Source: JBCCTX01 sp964652565
Lineage (GTDB): Bacteria > Bacteroidota > Bacteroidia > J057
Reading direction: 5' to 3'
Assembly (NCBI GenBank): GCA_964652565.1
Contig: CAZZEC010000278.1
Span: 1-5,027 of the forward strand
DNA: 5,027 nucleotides
Part shown: positions 1-5,027 of the stretch, piece by piece
Layout of the letters: each line of letters begins with the position of its first letter
Numbering within the stretch: the first letter of the stretch is position 1
Made by a program: the position numbers and the translations under genes
Notes under the pieces: generated by a model
What the model was told of the DNA's origin: nothing
What the model saw: the letters and a program-made list of their open reading frames with translations, nothing else
Databases searched by the model: none

Positions 1-48
1 CCTTTCAGGGTTTCAGAAACTCCCAACCAGAGGTTAAAGAAATGCTAT

Positions 49-573
49 TTACAAAAAAACATTCAACAGACTGGCTAATCGTTTGCGAAGTGTAAGGGTA
101 GCTCTATAGACTTGATTTTCGACTGTGCGCTTAGATATAGATAATTGATGGGATATTTCTTCTGTACTGAGGCCTTCTAATCTTTTAAGCTTAAATATTT
201 CCCGCCTTTGTTTGGGCAGCGCATCTATTTCAGCATGGATAATCTGGATTTGATCAGAAGAAAAATATACTGTGCCAGGGGCAGCTTCAACTGCCAGCAA
301 TTGCGTAGGGTTATCAATGGTTTCAATTTCTGTCAATGACTTTCTGTAGTAGTCTATGAGCGTATTTCTCACTATAGAAAACAAATAGGCATCCTGCGAA
401 TCACTGTGTATGATCTTGTCTATATTTTTGTACACTTTAATAAAGATATCATGAACAAGATCCCGCGCATCCTCCCTATTCTTTACACGCTGGGCTACGA
501 AATGAAAAACCTTATCAAACTGTTTTTCATAAAAGTTTTCAAAAAAATGCTCAGGAAATGGTTTTCTGATCAT
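49..573 (-). CDS. ECF-type RNA polymerase sigma-70 factor (FecI-like, Bacteroidetes type)
   Basis: This is a 174-residue alternative sigma factor that would direct core RNA polymerase to a dedicated promoter set. Region sigma-2 spans roughly residues 16-80 and includes an acidic DARDLVHDIFIKVY segment and the FSIVRNTLIDYYRK stretch typical of regions 2.2-2.4. Region sigma-4 spans about 108-165 and begins with ALPKQRREIFKLKRLEG, followed by a helix-turn-helix (LSTEEISHQLSISKRTVENQV). The linker between them is short, as in ECF factors, and there is no sigma-1 or sigma-3 domain. The length is close to the usual 170-200 residues. The start is secure: an in-frame stop lies only four codons upstream and this is the first ATG. 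No Shine-Dalgarno is evident. In Bacteroidota such genes are often followed by a FecR-like anti-sigma gene and a TonB-dependent SusC/SusD pair. That side is the left edge of the window, where only 48 bases are visible, so the partner cannot be judged. The gene is transcribed divergently from the DUF2480 gene. The family call is firm; the regulon is unknown. Confidence 0.95.
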   Translation of the reverse strand: MIRKPFPEHFFENFYEKQFDKVFHFVAQRVKNREDARDLVHDIFIKVYKNIDKIIHSDSQDAYLFSIVRNTLIDYYRKSLTEIETIDNPTQLLAVEAAPGTVYFSSDQIQIIHAEIDALPKQRREIFKLKRLEGLSTEEISHQLSISKRTVENQVYRATLTLRKRLASLLNVFL

Positions 574-737
574 GTAAAAGGCCTAACTTTACGATAATAA
601 TAATCATACTAATAAAAGCCTATGAGGTCTCAGGATTAAATTTTTGTAAAGTATTTATGATTGCGACTTTGGACTTCAATACTCGTGATCTGCATGTAAG
701 GAGTTAAGAGGGTGTATCTTTACTAACAACTTTACGT

Positions 738-751
738 TGTATACATATACA
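738..751. repeat. Short perfect dyad TGTATA-N2-TATACA in the divergent intergenic region
   Basis: Two 6-base arms form a perfect inverted repeat around a 2-base centre. The dyad lies 25 bases before the DUF2480 start and 165 bases before the sigma-factor start. The symmetry and position would suit an operator for a dimeric regulator. It is short and made of AT-rich alternating sequence, so chance is a real alternative. Nothing else in the 203-base gap (574-776) stands out. Confidence 0.3.
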
Positions 752-776
752 TGTAGAAGAATAAAACTATTCATAG

Positions 777-1295
777 ATGGAAGGCGAACTCATCAATAAA
801 GTAGCACAAAGCCCCCTTATTACATTCAAATTAGAAGATATCTATCCCGAAGGGGAAAGGGTACTGATCGATATCAAGGATCAGTTATTTCAGGGAATGA
901 TTCTGAGAGAAAAAGATTTTCGCGAGTGGATCAAATTGCACGATTGGTCGCAATATAAAGATCAGTTTGTAGCCATTACTTGTAGTACAGATGCCATTGT
1001 TCAAGCATGGGCATTCATGTTATTAGCATCTAAGCTACAACCCTTTGCTAAATTTGTTCATTACGGGGATTTGGCCGATCTTGAAACGGAATTATTTCGT
1101 CAGGCACTGGATCAGATAGACTTCTCAGCATTTCAGGACCGACCTGTGGTAATCAAAGGCTGTAGCGATATTCAGATTCCCAAAGGCGTATATGCAGATG
1201 TTACACGCAGAATGCTTCCATATGTAAAAAAGCTCAGCTATGGTGAACCCTGCTCTACAGTGCCAGTGTACAAAAGACCCAAAGCGAGTAAATAG
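777..1295 (+). CDS. DUF2480 family protein
   Basis: This 172-residue protein belongs to the DUF2480 family, which is widespread in Bacteroidota and has no assigned biochemical function. Recognisable family segments, in order, are NKVAQSPLITFKLEDIYPEG near the N-terminus, DIKDQLFQGMILREKDFREW (about 32-51), a DWSQY motif (56-60), ITCSTDAIV (67-75) leading into WAFMLL, VVIKGCS (124-130), and a C-terminal YGEPCSTVPVYK (155-166). All the family landmarks are present, so the gene appears intact and full length. There is no signal peptide or transmembrane segment, so a cytoplasmic location is expected. Its three cysteines (C69, C129, C159) all sit inside the conserved motifs. From memory, in some Flavobacteriia DUF2480 genes lie near suf iron-sulfur assembly genes; that context is absent here. 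The start fits the family N-terminus. No clear Shine-Dalgarno is visible. Family identification is confident; function is unknown. Confidence 0.92.
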   Translation: MEGELINKVAQSPLITFKLEDIYPEGERVLIDIKDQLFQGMILREKDFREWIKLHDWSQYKDQFVAITCSTDAIVQAWAFMLLASKLQPFAKFVHYGDLADLETELFRQALDQIDFSAFQDRPVVIKGCSDIQIPKGVYADVTRRMLPYVKKLSYGEPCSTVPVYKRPKASK

Positions 1296-1367
1296 TACTT
1301 ATATCTGTTCGAAAATAATTTTTATGTAAAAGGTACCAGTTTTTTCAAACGCTGCAATGATAATGAT

Positions 1368-1393
1368 GTCTATTAGACCTAGAGGGCATAGAC
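1368..1393. repeat. Inverted repeat GTCTAT-N14-ATAGAC upstream of the SPFH gene
   Basis: Six-base perfect arms (1368-1373 and 1388-1393) are separated by 14 bases and end 55 bases before the SPFH start codon. The right arm lies within GGGCATAGAC, which resembles GGGTATAGAC in the right arm of an inverted repeat upstream of the next gene. The repeat could be an operator or an RNA hairpin. The arms are short and the function is unproven. The rest of this 153-base gap shows only AT-rich sequence, with a T6 run at 1340-1345 and no GC-rich stem before it. Confidence 0.25.
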
Positions 1394-1448
1394 TATGATT
1401 ATCCCTTGAATTTTCCTAACTTCCAGAAAAAGTTAATTTACACATATC

Positions 1449-2468
1449 ATGGGCTTATTTGACTTCATCAAAGGACAATTTATAGATGTCATTGAGTGGG
1501 TAGACTACTCAAGAGATACACTAGTATGGAAATTTCCCGATCAAGATAAAGAGATAAAAATGGGTGCGCAGCTTACGGTCAGGGATTCTCAGGTTGCCAT
1601 ACTCATAAACGAAGGAAGGATGGCCGATATATTTGAACCCGGTAGGTATGAACTTACTACTCGGAATATGCCGATCATGACGACCATCAATTCGTGGAAA
1701 TATGGATTTGAATCTCCGTTTAAAGCGGATGTTTACTTTTTCAATACGCGCCAATTCACAGATAATAAGTGGGGAACACCCAGCCCGGTTACTATACCAG
1801 ACAGTAAATTTGGACAAGTTGAGTTTAGGGCTTTTGGTTCCTATAATTTTCGCATTGCTGACTTTGAAAAGTTTTATAAAGAATTGGCTGGTACGGCGCC
1901 AGTATTGGCACTTAGCGATGTGGAAGGTACGCTGAAAGGTAAGTTAGTCGATCGATTTACTGAGGTAGTAGCTGAAATGGCTGAAAACAATTTCTCTTTT
2001 GTACAAATGCAAGCCAATAAGACGGAATTTGTTAATGCCTTAATGCCAAGGGTTGCCAACTTCTTTTCAGAGCTCGGATTATTTGTGACTGACTTCTCTA
2101 TTCAGAGTGTAACCTTACCCGCAGAATTACAGGAGTACCTACGCAAGAATACGCAGATGAACATGGTAGGTGATTTGCAGAAATTCATGATGTTTCAAAC
2201 GGCAAATGCCATCGAAAAATCTGCAGAAAATCCTAGTGGAGGAAATGCGGGTATGGATATGGGCGCTGGCTTTGCTATGGGGCAAATGATGATGAATCAA
2301 ATGAATCAGATGAACCAGCCAACAGGTCAAAATGCTGGTGGACAAAGCGGCGAGTCGAAAGAAGATATCATGGGTATGCTCAAACAACTCGGAGAACTCA
2401 AAGAAGCAGGTATTTTGACAGAGGAAGAATTTGCCAAGAAAAAATCTGAATTACTTTCACGTCTTTAA
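1449..2468 (+). CDS. SPFH-domain protein (YdjI / 'virion core' type) with C-terminal SHOCT domain
   Basis: This 339-residue protein is of the prohibitin/flotillin-like superfamily, in the COG4260-type branch that includes Bacillus YdjI. The N-terminus MGLFDFIKGQFIDVIEW is the family's signature opening and is an amphipathic rather than a transmembrane segment. The protein is therefore probably a peripheral membrane protein on the cytoplasmic side. The SPFH domain covers about residues 25-235, with characteristic stretches such as VAILINEGRMADIFEPGRYEL, SWKYGFESPFKADVYF and TRQFTDNKWGTP. A Met/Gln/Asn/Gly-rich linker follows (about 261-303, with MNQ repeated three times). The last 36 residues form a SHOCT-like helical hairpin (LGELKEAGILTEEEFAKKK). 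Many relatives carry a zinc ribbon at the C-terminus; no CxxC motif is present here. SPFH proteins form oligomeric rings or scaffolds that organise membrane areas. An in-frame stop lies five codons before the ATG, which fixes the start. A dynamin-like GTPase gene follows after 84 bases. The family call is firm; the precise role is unknown. Confidence 0.93.
   Translation: MGLFDFIKGQFIDVIEWVDYSRDTLVWKFPDQDKEIKMGAQLTVRDSQVAILINEGRMADIFEPGRYELTTRNMPIMTTINSWKYGFESPFKADVYFFNTRQFTDNKWGTPSPVTIPDSKFGQVEFRAFGSYNFRIADFEKFYKELAGTAPVLALSDVEGTLKGKLVDRFTEVVAEMAENNFSFVQMQANKTEFVNALMPRVANFFSELGLFVTDFSIQSVTLPAELQEYLRKNTQMNMVGDLQKFMMFQTANAIEKSAENPSGGNAGMDMGAGFAMGQMMMNQMNQMNQPTGQNAGGQSGESKEDIMGMLKQLGELKEAGILTEEEFAKKKSELLSRL
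2292..2318 (+). repeat. Three tandem 9-base units encoding Met-Asn-Gln in the SPFH linker
   Basis: Three consecutive 9-base units, ATGAATCAA, ATGAATCAG and ATGAACCAG, encode (MNQ)3 at residues 282-290 of the SPFH protein. They differ only at third codon positions, which fits slippage or duplication followed by synonymous drift. The unit lies in a low-complexity linker between the SPFH and SHOCT parts, where length variation would be tolerated. Confidence 0.8.
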
Positions 2469-2489
2469 GTCAAAAAGTACACTTTTGAC
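2469..2489 (+). repeat. Hairpin immediately after the SPFH stop codon
   Basis: A 7-base perfect inverted repeat, GTCAAAA and TTTTGAC with a 7-base loop, starts on the base after the TAA stop of the SPFH gene. It could slow or partly terminate transcription, or protect the transcript's 3' end. It is AT-rich and followed by an A-run rather than a U-tract, so it does not meet the pattern of an efficient intrinsic terminator. Read-through into the dynamin-like gene is expected. Confidence 0.4.
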
Positions 2490-2501
2490 AGAAAAATCAG
2501 C

Positions 2502-2534
2502 CTATATCCCATATACAACTTCAATTGGGTATAG
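2502..2534 (+). repeat. Imperfect hairpin just upstream of the dynamin-like gene
   Basis: The left arm CTATATCCCA (2502-2511) pairs with the right arm TGGGTATAG (2526-2534) as nine base pairs with one bulged T and a 14-base loop. It ends 18 bases before the ATG of the dynamin-like gene, where an RNA stem could affect translation start or a protein could bind the DNA. Together with the preceding hairpin it fills most of the 84-base gap. Function is inferred only from position and symmetry. Confidence 0.35.
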
Positions 2535-2552
2535 ACAGTACGAAATTATTCT

Positions 2553-4292
2553 ATGGATAATCCTATAGTTGATCAGGATATACAAGCTTTTCGAGCAAGA
2601 ATGGATGATATTGTCAAGGACCTTCATCAGTTGACAATTGATATCAAGCACGAGGAATTGTCTCAAACTGTGAGTGAACTTCGCAACAGAATCAATGAGC
2701 CTTTCATGTTTGTCATAGTGGGCGAAGTAAAAGCAGGTAAAAGCAGTTTTATTAATGCACTATTGGGTACAGGTCAAGAAATTGTTGCGGTAGCACCTGA
2801 ACCCATGACTGATACGATTTTACAAGTCACTTATGGCGAAAAAGCGCAAGAAATCGAGATCAATCCCTATTTGAAGCGAATTATTCAGCCATTGGATATC
2901 CTAAAAGAGATAACGCTAGTAGATACACCAGGCACAAATACAATTATCGCGCACCATCAGGAAATAACAGAAAAATTTATTCCTTCCAGCGATCTGATTG
3001 TATTCGTATTTGAAGCCAAAAATCCCTATCGCCAATCTGCCTGGGACTTTTTAGATTATATACATGAAGACTGGAGAAAGAAGATCATATTTGTCCTTCA
3101 GCAAGTAGATCTATTGGACGAAAAAGATCTCAATACAAATAGAGCCGGGGTCATTAATCAAGCCCACAAAAAAGGATTAGAACATCCCATTATATTTTCT
3201 GTTTCGGCCAAATGGGAACTTGAAGGGAATACCGCAAAGAGTGGCTTTAATAATGTAAGATCCTATATCCAGGAAAACATTACTGGAGGGAAAGCGCCCT
3301 ATCTCAAGTTAGAAAACAATATCCAAATCTCTCAAAATATTGCCCAACGAATTGCAGAGGGAATCAAACTGAGACAAAAACAATATAATGCAGATCTATT
3401 ATTTCGACAAGACATCAAAGAGACGTTGAAAGAACAAGAAACACGCTCTGATAAGCAGGTGGATATGTTAGTCGAGAATTTACTGGCCGATTACGATCGC
3501 ATAACCCTCCGATCCAGGAACCAGATCAGTTCTGGTCTTAACTTCTTCAGCCTTATGAGACGCTCATTCGTCTCTGTCTTCAGTAAAGATGCCTCTCTCA
3601 AAACCTGGCTCAATCAAATCGCAGAAAAAATGGAGTCTGACCTCAATCAAAGTTTTCATGAAAAACTCAAAGGAGGTGTTGTGGATATTGCTGATAGTAT
3701 TCAACAAATGGTCAAACTCATTGACTTAAAGATCAAAAATAGCCAGACTATACTGAAAAATGACAATGAAATTTTTGGCGACATTGCAGATAAGCGCAGC
3801 CGTATTCTTAGAGATCTTCAGGAGGCTTTTGACAAATTTTTAAAGGATTCAGAAAATTTTGTTGGTAAAGATGTGTTTGAAGATCAACAATCCATATCGC
3901 CCAATCTGGCAACTGCTAGTGGCCTTGCCGTAATAGGCATTGTGTTAGCAACGGTAACACAGGGGATGGCTTTTGATATTACGGGAGGAATTATTACGGG
4001 ACTAGGGTTGATTTTTGCAGGTGTTACCATTTATACACAAAGGAGAAAGATACTTGGAGAACTGAATGACAAAATTCAGGAAGGCCGTGAACGGCTATAT
4101 GACCAGATGGATCGCAATCTCAAGGCATATATCCGAGATATAAGCAGACAGATTGACGAAAAATTCCATAATTTTGACGCTATGCTTGAATTCGAGACGC
4201 AAGAGCTTAAGCGTTTGAACACTTCTTATGAAGAGCTTCAATCAAGGTTAGATACGATTCAATCAGAAGTCATGGATAGCCCCGGATCATGA
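2553..4292 (+). CDS. Dynamin-family GTPase (bacterial dynamin-like protein)
   Basis: This 579-residue large GTPase is predicted to bind and remodel the inner membrane. A short helical N-terminus (1-50) precedes the GTPase domain. The P-loop GEVKAGKS is at 57-64, the likely switch I threonine is in PMTDT (84-88), the G3 motif DTPG is at 124-127, and VSAK near 217-220 is a probable G5. The usual G4 N/TKxD is replaced by QQVD (183-186), keeping the specificity aspartate. Residues about 250-440 are mostly helical and coiled-coil-like, matching the dynamin stalk. Two hydrophobic segments at about 453-471 and 476-494, separated by a short turn, resemble a membrane-inserted paddle hairpin, followed by basic residues (TQRRK). 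A charged helical tail (500-575) would fold back. The length suits a single-unit bacterial dynamin; there is no second GTPase domain as in B. subtilis DynA. An in-frame stop lies seven codons before the ATG. The adjacent SPFH gene suggests a shared membrane role. The family call is strong; the biological role is inferred. Confidence 0.93.
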   Translation: MDNPIVDQDIQAFRARMDDIVKDLHQLTIDIKHEELSQTVSELRNRINEPFMFVIVGEVKAGKSSFINALLGTGQEIVAVAPEPMTDTILQVTYGEKAQEIEINPYLKRIIQPLDILKEITLVDTPGTNTIIAHHQEITEKFIPSSDLIVFVFEAKNPYRQSAWDFLDYIHEDWRKKIIFVLQQVDLLDEKDLNTNRAGVINQAHKKGLEHPIIFSVSAKWELEGNTAKSGFNNVRSYIQENITGGKAPYLKLENNIQISQNIAQRIAEGIKLRQKQYNADLLFRQDIKETLKEQETRSDKQVDMLVENLLADYDRITLRSRNQISSGLNFFSLMRRSFVSVFSKDASLKTWLNQIAEKMESDLNQSFHEKLKGGVVDIADSIQQMVKLIDLKIKNSQTILKNDNEIFGDIADKRSRILRDLQEAFDKFLKDSENFVGKDVFEDQQSISPNLATASGLAVIGIVLATVTQGMAFDITGGIITGLGLIFAGVTIYTQRRKILGELNDKIQEGRERLYDQMDRNLKAYIRDISRQIDEKFHNFDAMLEFETQELKRLNTSYEELQSRLDTIQSEVMDSPGS

Positions 4293-4297
4293 TCTGG
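4282..4297 (+). repeat. Small hairpin overlapping the dynamin-like gene's stop codon
   Basis: Six base pairs, including one G-U pair, form around a CATG loop, with the palindrome GATCATGATC at the centre. The TGA stop lies inside it. No U-tract follows, so it is at most a weak 3' structure. The remaining gap to the GNAT gene (4298-4437) holds no recognisable element. Confidence 0.25.
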
Positions 4298-4437
4298 AAT
4301 ATAGTTACAATCTGGCACTACTACCTCAAAATTTACACAGAATAGAACCTAATTTTGTGGATTCAGGAATGTTTTTTGCTGTAATACATCGAGAATTTAA
4401 ATCTTGCACTCGGTAGTAGATCAGAATTACAGCAGAG

Positions 4438-4968
4438 ATGATACAACCCTTGTTTAAATCCCTGGTTAAAGGCTCAAAGCTTACCATTCTTTCCAAAGAC
4501 GAGATCAAATATCGGAAGTACCGTAGATTCGATTTGGATGGTATATTGTCACTATTCTATCATACTGTACACGAAGTTTGCGTGTATGACTATTCTCCGC
4601 AACAGCTTAAGGCATGGGCTCCAGAGAACCTCAACAAAAGTGCCTGGGGCAAATCTTTGAGAAAAAATATTTGTTATGTAGCTGAATACCAAGGAGAAAT
4701 TGTCGGTTTTGGGGATCTTTTTTTCAAGGGCAATGAAATTAATCGCTTGTATACACATAAAGATTTCCAGGGGCTTGGTATCGCTTCACACATCTTAACG
4801 CTTTTAGAAGCTGAAGCATTACGATTTGGGTTTGACGAAATCATCCTTGAATCAAGCCTGACAGCCAAACGTTTTTATCAATCACAAGGATTTGAATGTA
4901 GAGATATCGTAAAAAAATATCTGGATGACCAGGAGTTCTATAATTATTTCATGGTGAAAAAGCTCTAA
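4438..4968 (+). CDS. GNAT family N-acetyltransferase
   Basis: This 176-residue cytoplasmic acetyltransferase of the GNAT superfamily would transfer an acetyl group from acetyl-CoA to an amine; the substrate is not identifiable. Family sequence starts at about residue 23 (IKYRKYRRFDLDGILSLFYHTVHEV) and continues through DYSPQQLKAWAP (51-62) and the core strand YVAEYQGEIVGFGDL. Motif A follows as RLYTHKDFQGLGIA, whose Q111-G112-L113-G114-I115-A116 forms the acetyl-CoA pyrophosphate-binding loop. Motif B-like ILESSLTAKRFYQSQGF (136-152) carries Y147 at the position often used as general acid. The overall pattern resembles the YafP-like branch. The annotated ATG is the only one available, since an in-frame TAG lies seven codons upstream, but it adds about 22 residues before the conserved domain. 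A non-ATG start such as the ATT at 4486 cannot be excluded. The gene follows the dynamin-like gene after 145 bases and probably has its own transcription. Family confident; start moderately so. Confidence 0.9.
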   Translation: MIQPLFKSLVKGSKLTILSKDEIKYRKYRRFDLDGILSLFYHTVHEVCVYDYSPQQLKAWAPENLNKSAWGKSLRKNICYVAEYQGEIVGFGDLFFKGNEINRLYTHKDFQGLGIASHILTLLEAEALRFGFDEIILESSLTAKRFYQSQGFECRDIVKKYLDDQEFYNYFMVKKL

Positions 4969-4999
4969 ACAGCAGGGCAAACGCACTAAAATCATTAAC

Positions 5000-5017
5000 A
5001 GCTGCTAGTCAGTAGCT
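5000..5017 (+). terminator. Possible weak terminator hairpin after the GNAT gene
   Basis: AGCTGCT (5000-5006) pairs with AGTAGCT (5011-5017) as seven base pairs with one G-U pair and an AGTC loop, 31 bases after the GNAT stop. It is followed by TAAATTGATT, which is AT-rich but not a true U-tract. A weak terminator is possible; the window ends ten bases later, so the next gene's position is unknown. Confidence 0.3.
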
Positions 5018-5027
5018 TAAATTGATT

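Noticed and set aside
8..25. Small inverted repeat to the left of the sigma-factor stop codon, considered as its terminator
   Set aside because: Five pairs at best with a G-U pair and no U-tract on the minus strand; too weak to annotate.
406..597. 63-codon plus-strand frame inside the sigma-factor gene
   Set aside because: It is the antisense shadow of the sigma-2 coding region and shows no domain of its own.
643..722. Partial promoter-like strings before the DUF2480 gene (TTTG at 643-646 with CGACTTTG at 664-671; TATCTTTA at 715-722)
   Set aside because: The first pair has a 17-base spacer and two -7 mismatches; the second has no -33 partner at the right distance.
1328..1345. AAAA-GGTACCAG-TTTT followed by a short T-run after the DUF2480 gene, considered as a terminator
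   Set aside because: The stem is only four A-T pairs, too weak to be an intrinsic terminator.
2485..2517. TTGACA at 2485-2490 with TATACA at 2512-2517, resembling an E. coli-type promoter before the dynamin-like gene
   Set aside because: The spacer is 21 bases, too long for that promoter type, and Bacteroidota housekeeping promoters use a different -7 element. The TTGACA lies within the hairpin arm.
1449..4292. Whether the SPFH-dynamin pair sits on a mobile or defence island
   Set aside because: No integrase, transposase, tRNA, direct repeat or abrupt composition change is visible in the window, so a mobile origin cannot be supported.
4372..4406. Possible Bacteroidetes -33/-7 promoter for the GNAT gene (TTTG at 4375-4378, then 20 bases, then AAATCTTG)
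   Set aside because: Only four of six fixed -7 positions (TAnnTTTG) match; in AT-rich sequence this is not better than chance.
4252..4416. Open plus-strand stretch of about 54 codons that overlaps the end of the dynamin-like gene and fills the gap before the GNAT gene
   Set aside because: It has no ATG until 4369 (15 residues remain), no recognisable protein similarity and no ribosome site; most likely a chance open frame or an unrecognisable remnant.

Overview
The window is AT-rich (my estimate is about 40% GC) and looks like a chromosomal segment from a member of the Bacteroidota, perhaps a Sphingobacteriaceae-like lineage. Three things point there: a FecI-like ECF sigma factor of the Bacteroidetes type, a DUF2480 protein (a family I know essentially only from that phylum), and start codons that lack clear Shine-Dalgarno sequences. 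No tRNA, rRNA, CRISPR array, insertion sequence or phage gene is visible.

Layout. On the minus strand at 49-573 is an ECF sigma-70 factor, complete at both ends. A 203-base divergent gap separates it from four plus-strand genes: a DUF2480 protein (777-1295), an SPFH-domain protein of the YdjI/'virion core' type with a C-terminal SHOCT domain (1449-2468), a dynamin-family GTPase with a C-terminal membrane hairpin (2553-4292), and a GNAT N-acetyltransferase (4438-4968). The gaps between the plus-strand genes are 153, 84 and 145 bases. This is looser than a tight operon, so co-transcription is likely only for the SPFH-dynamin pair, if at all. No stretch longer than 300 bases lacks a gene.

How the parts may work together. 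The SPFH-SHOCT protein and the dynamin-like GTPase are both expected at the cytoplasmic face of the inner membrane: one as an oligomeric scaffold, the other as a GTP-driven remodelling machine. Their adjacency suggests a two-gene membrane-maintenance or stress (possibly anti-phage) module. This is the most interesting candidate system here, but the functional link is inferred from adjacency and domain types. The sigma factor could respond to envelope conditions, but nothing in the sequence shows that it controls these genes. The DUF2480 and GNAT genes look like ordinary neighbours.

Regulatory DNA is weakly defined. I found several short inverted repeats in the gaps and no convincing promoter (neither the Bacteroidetes -33/-7 type nor E. 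coli-like) and no strong intrinsic terminator with a U-tract.
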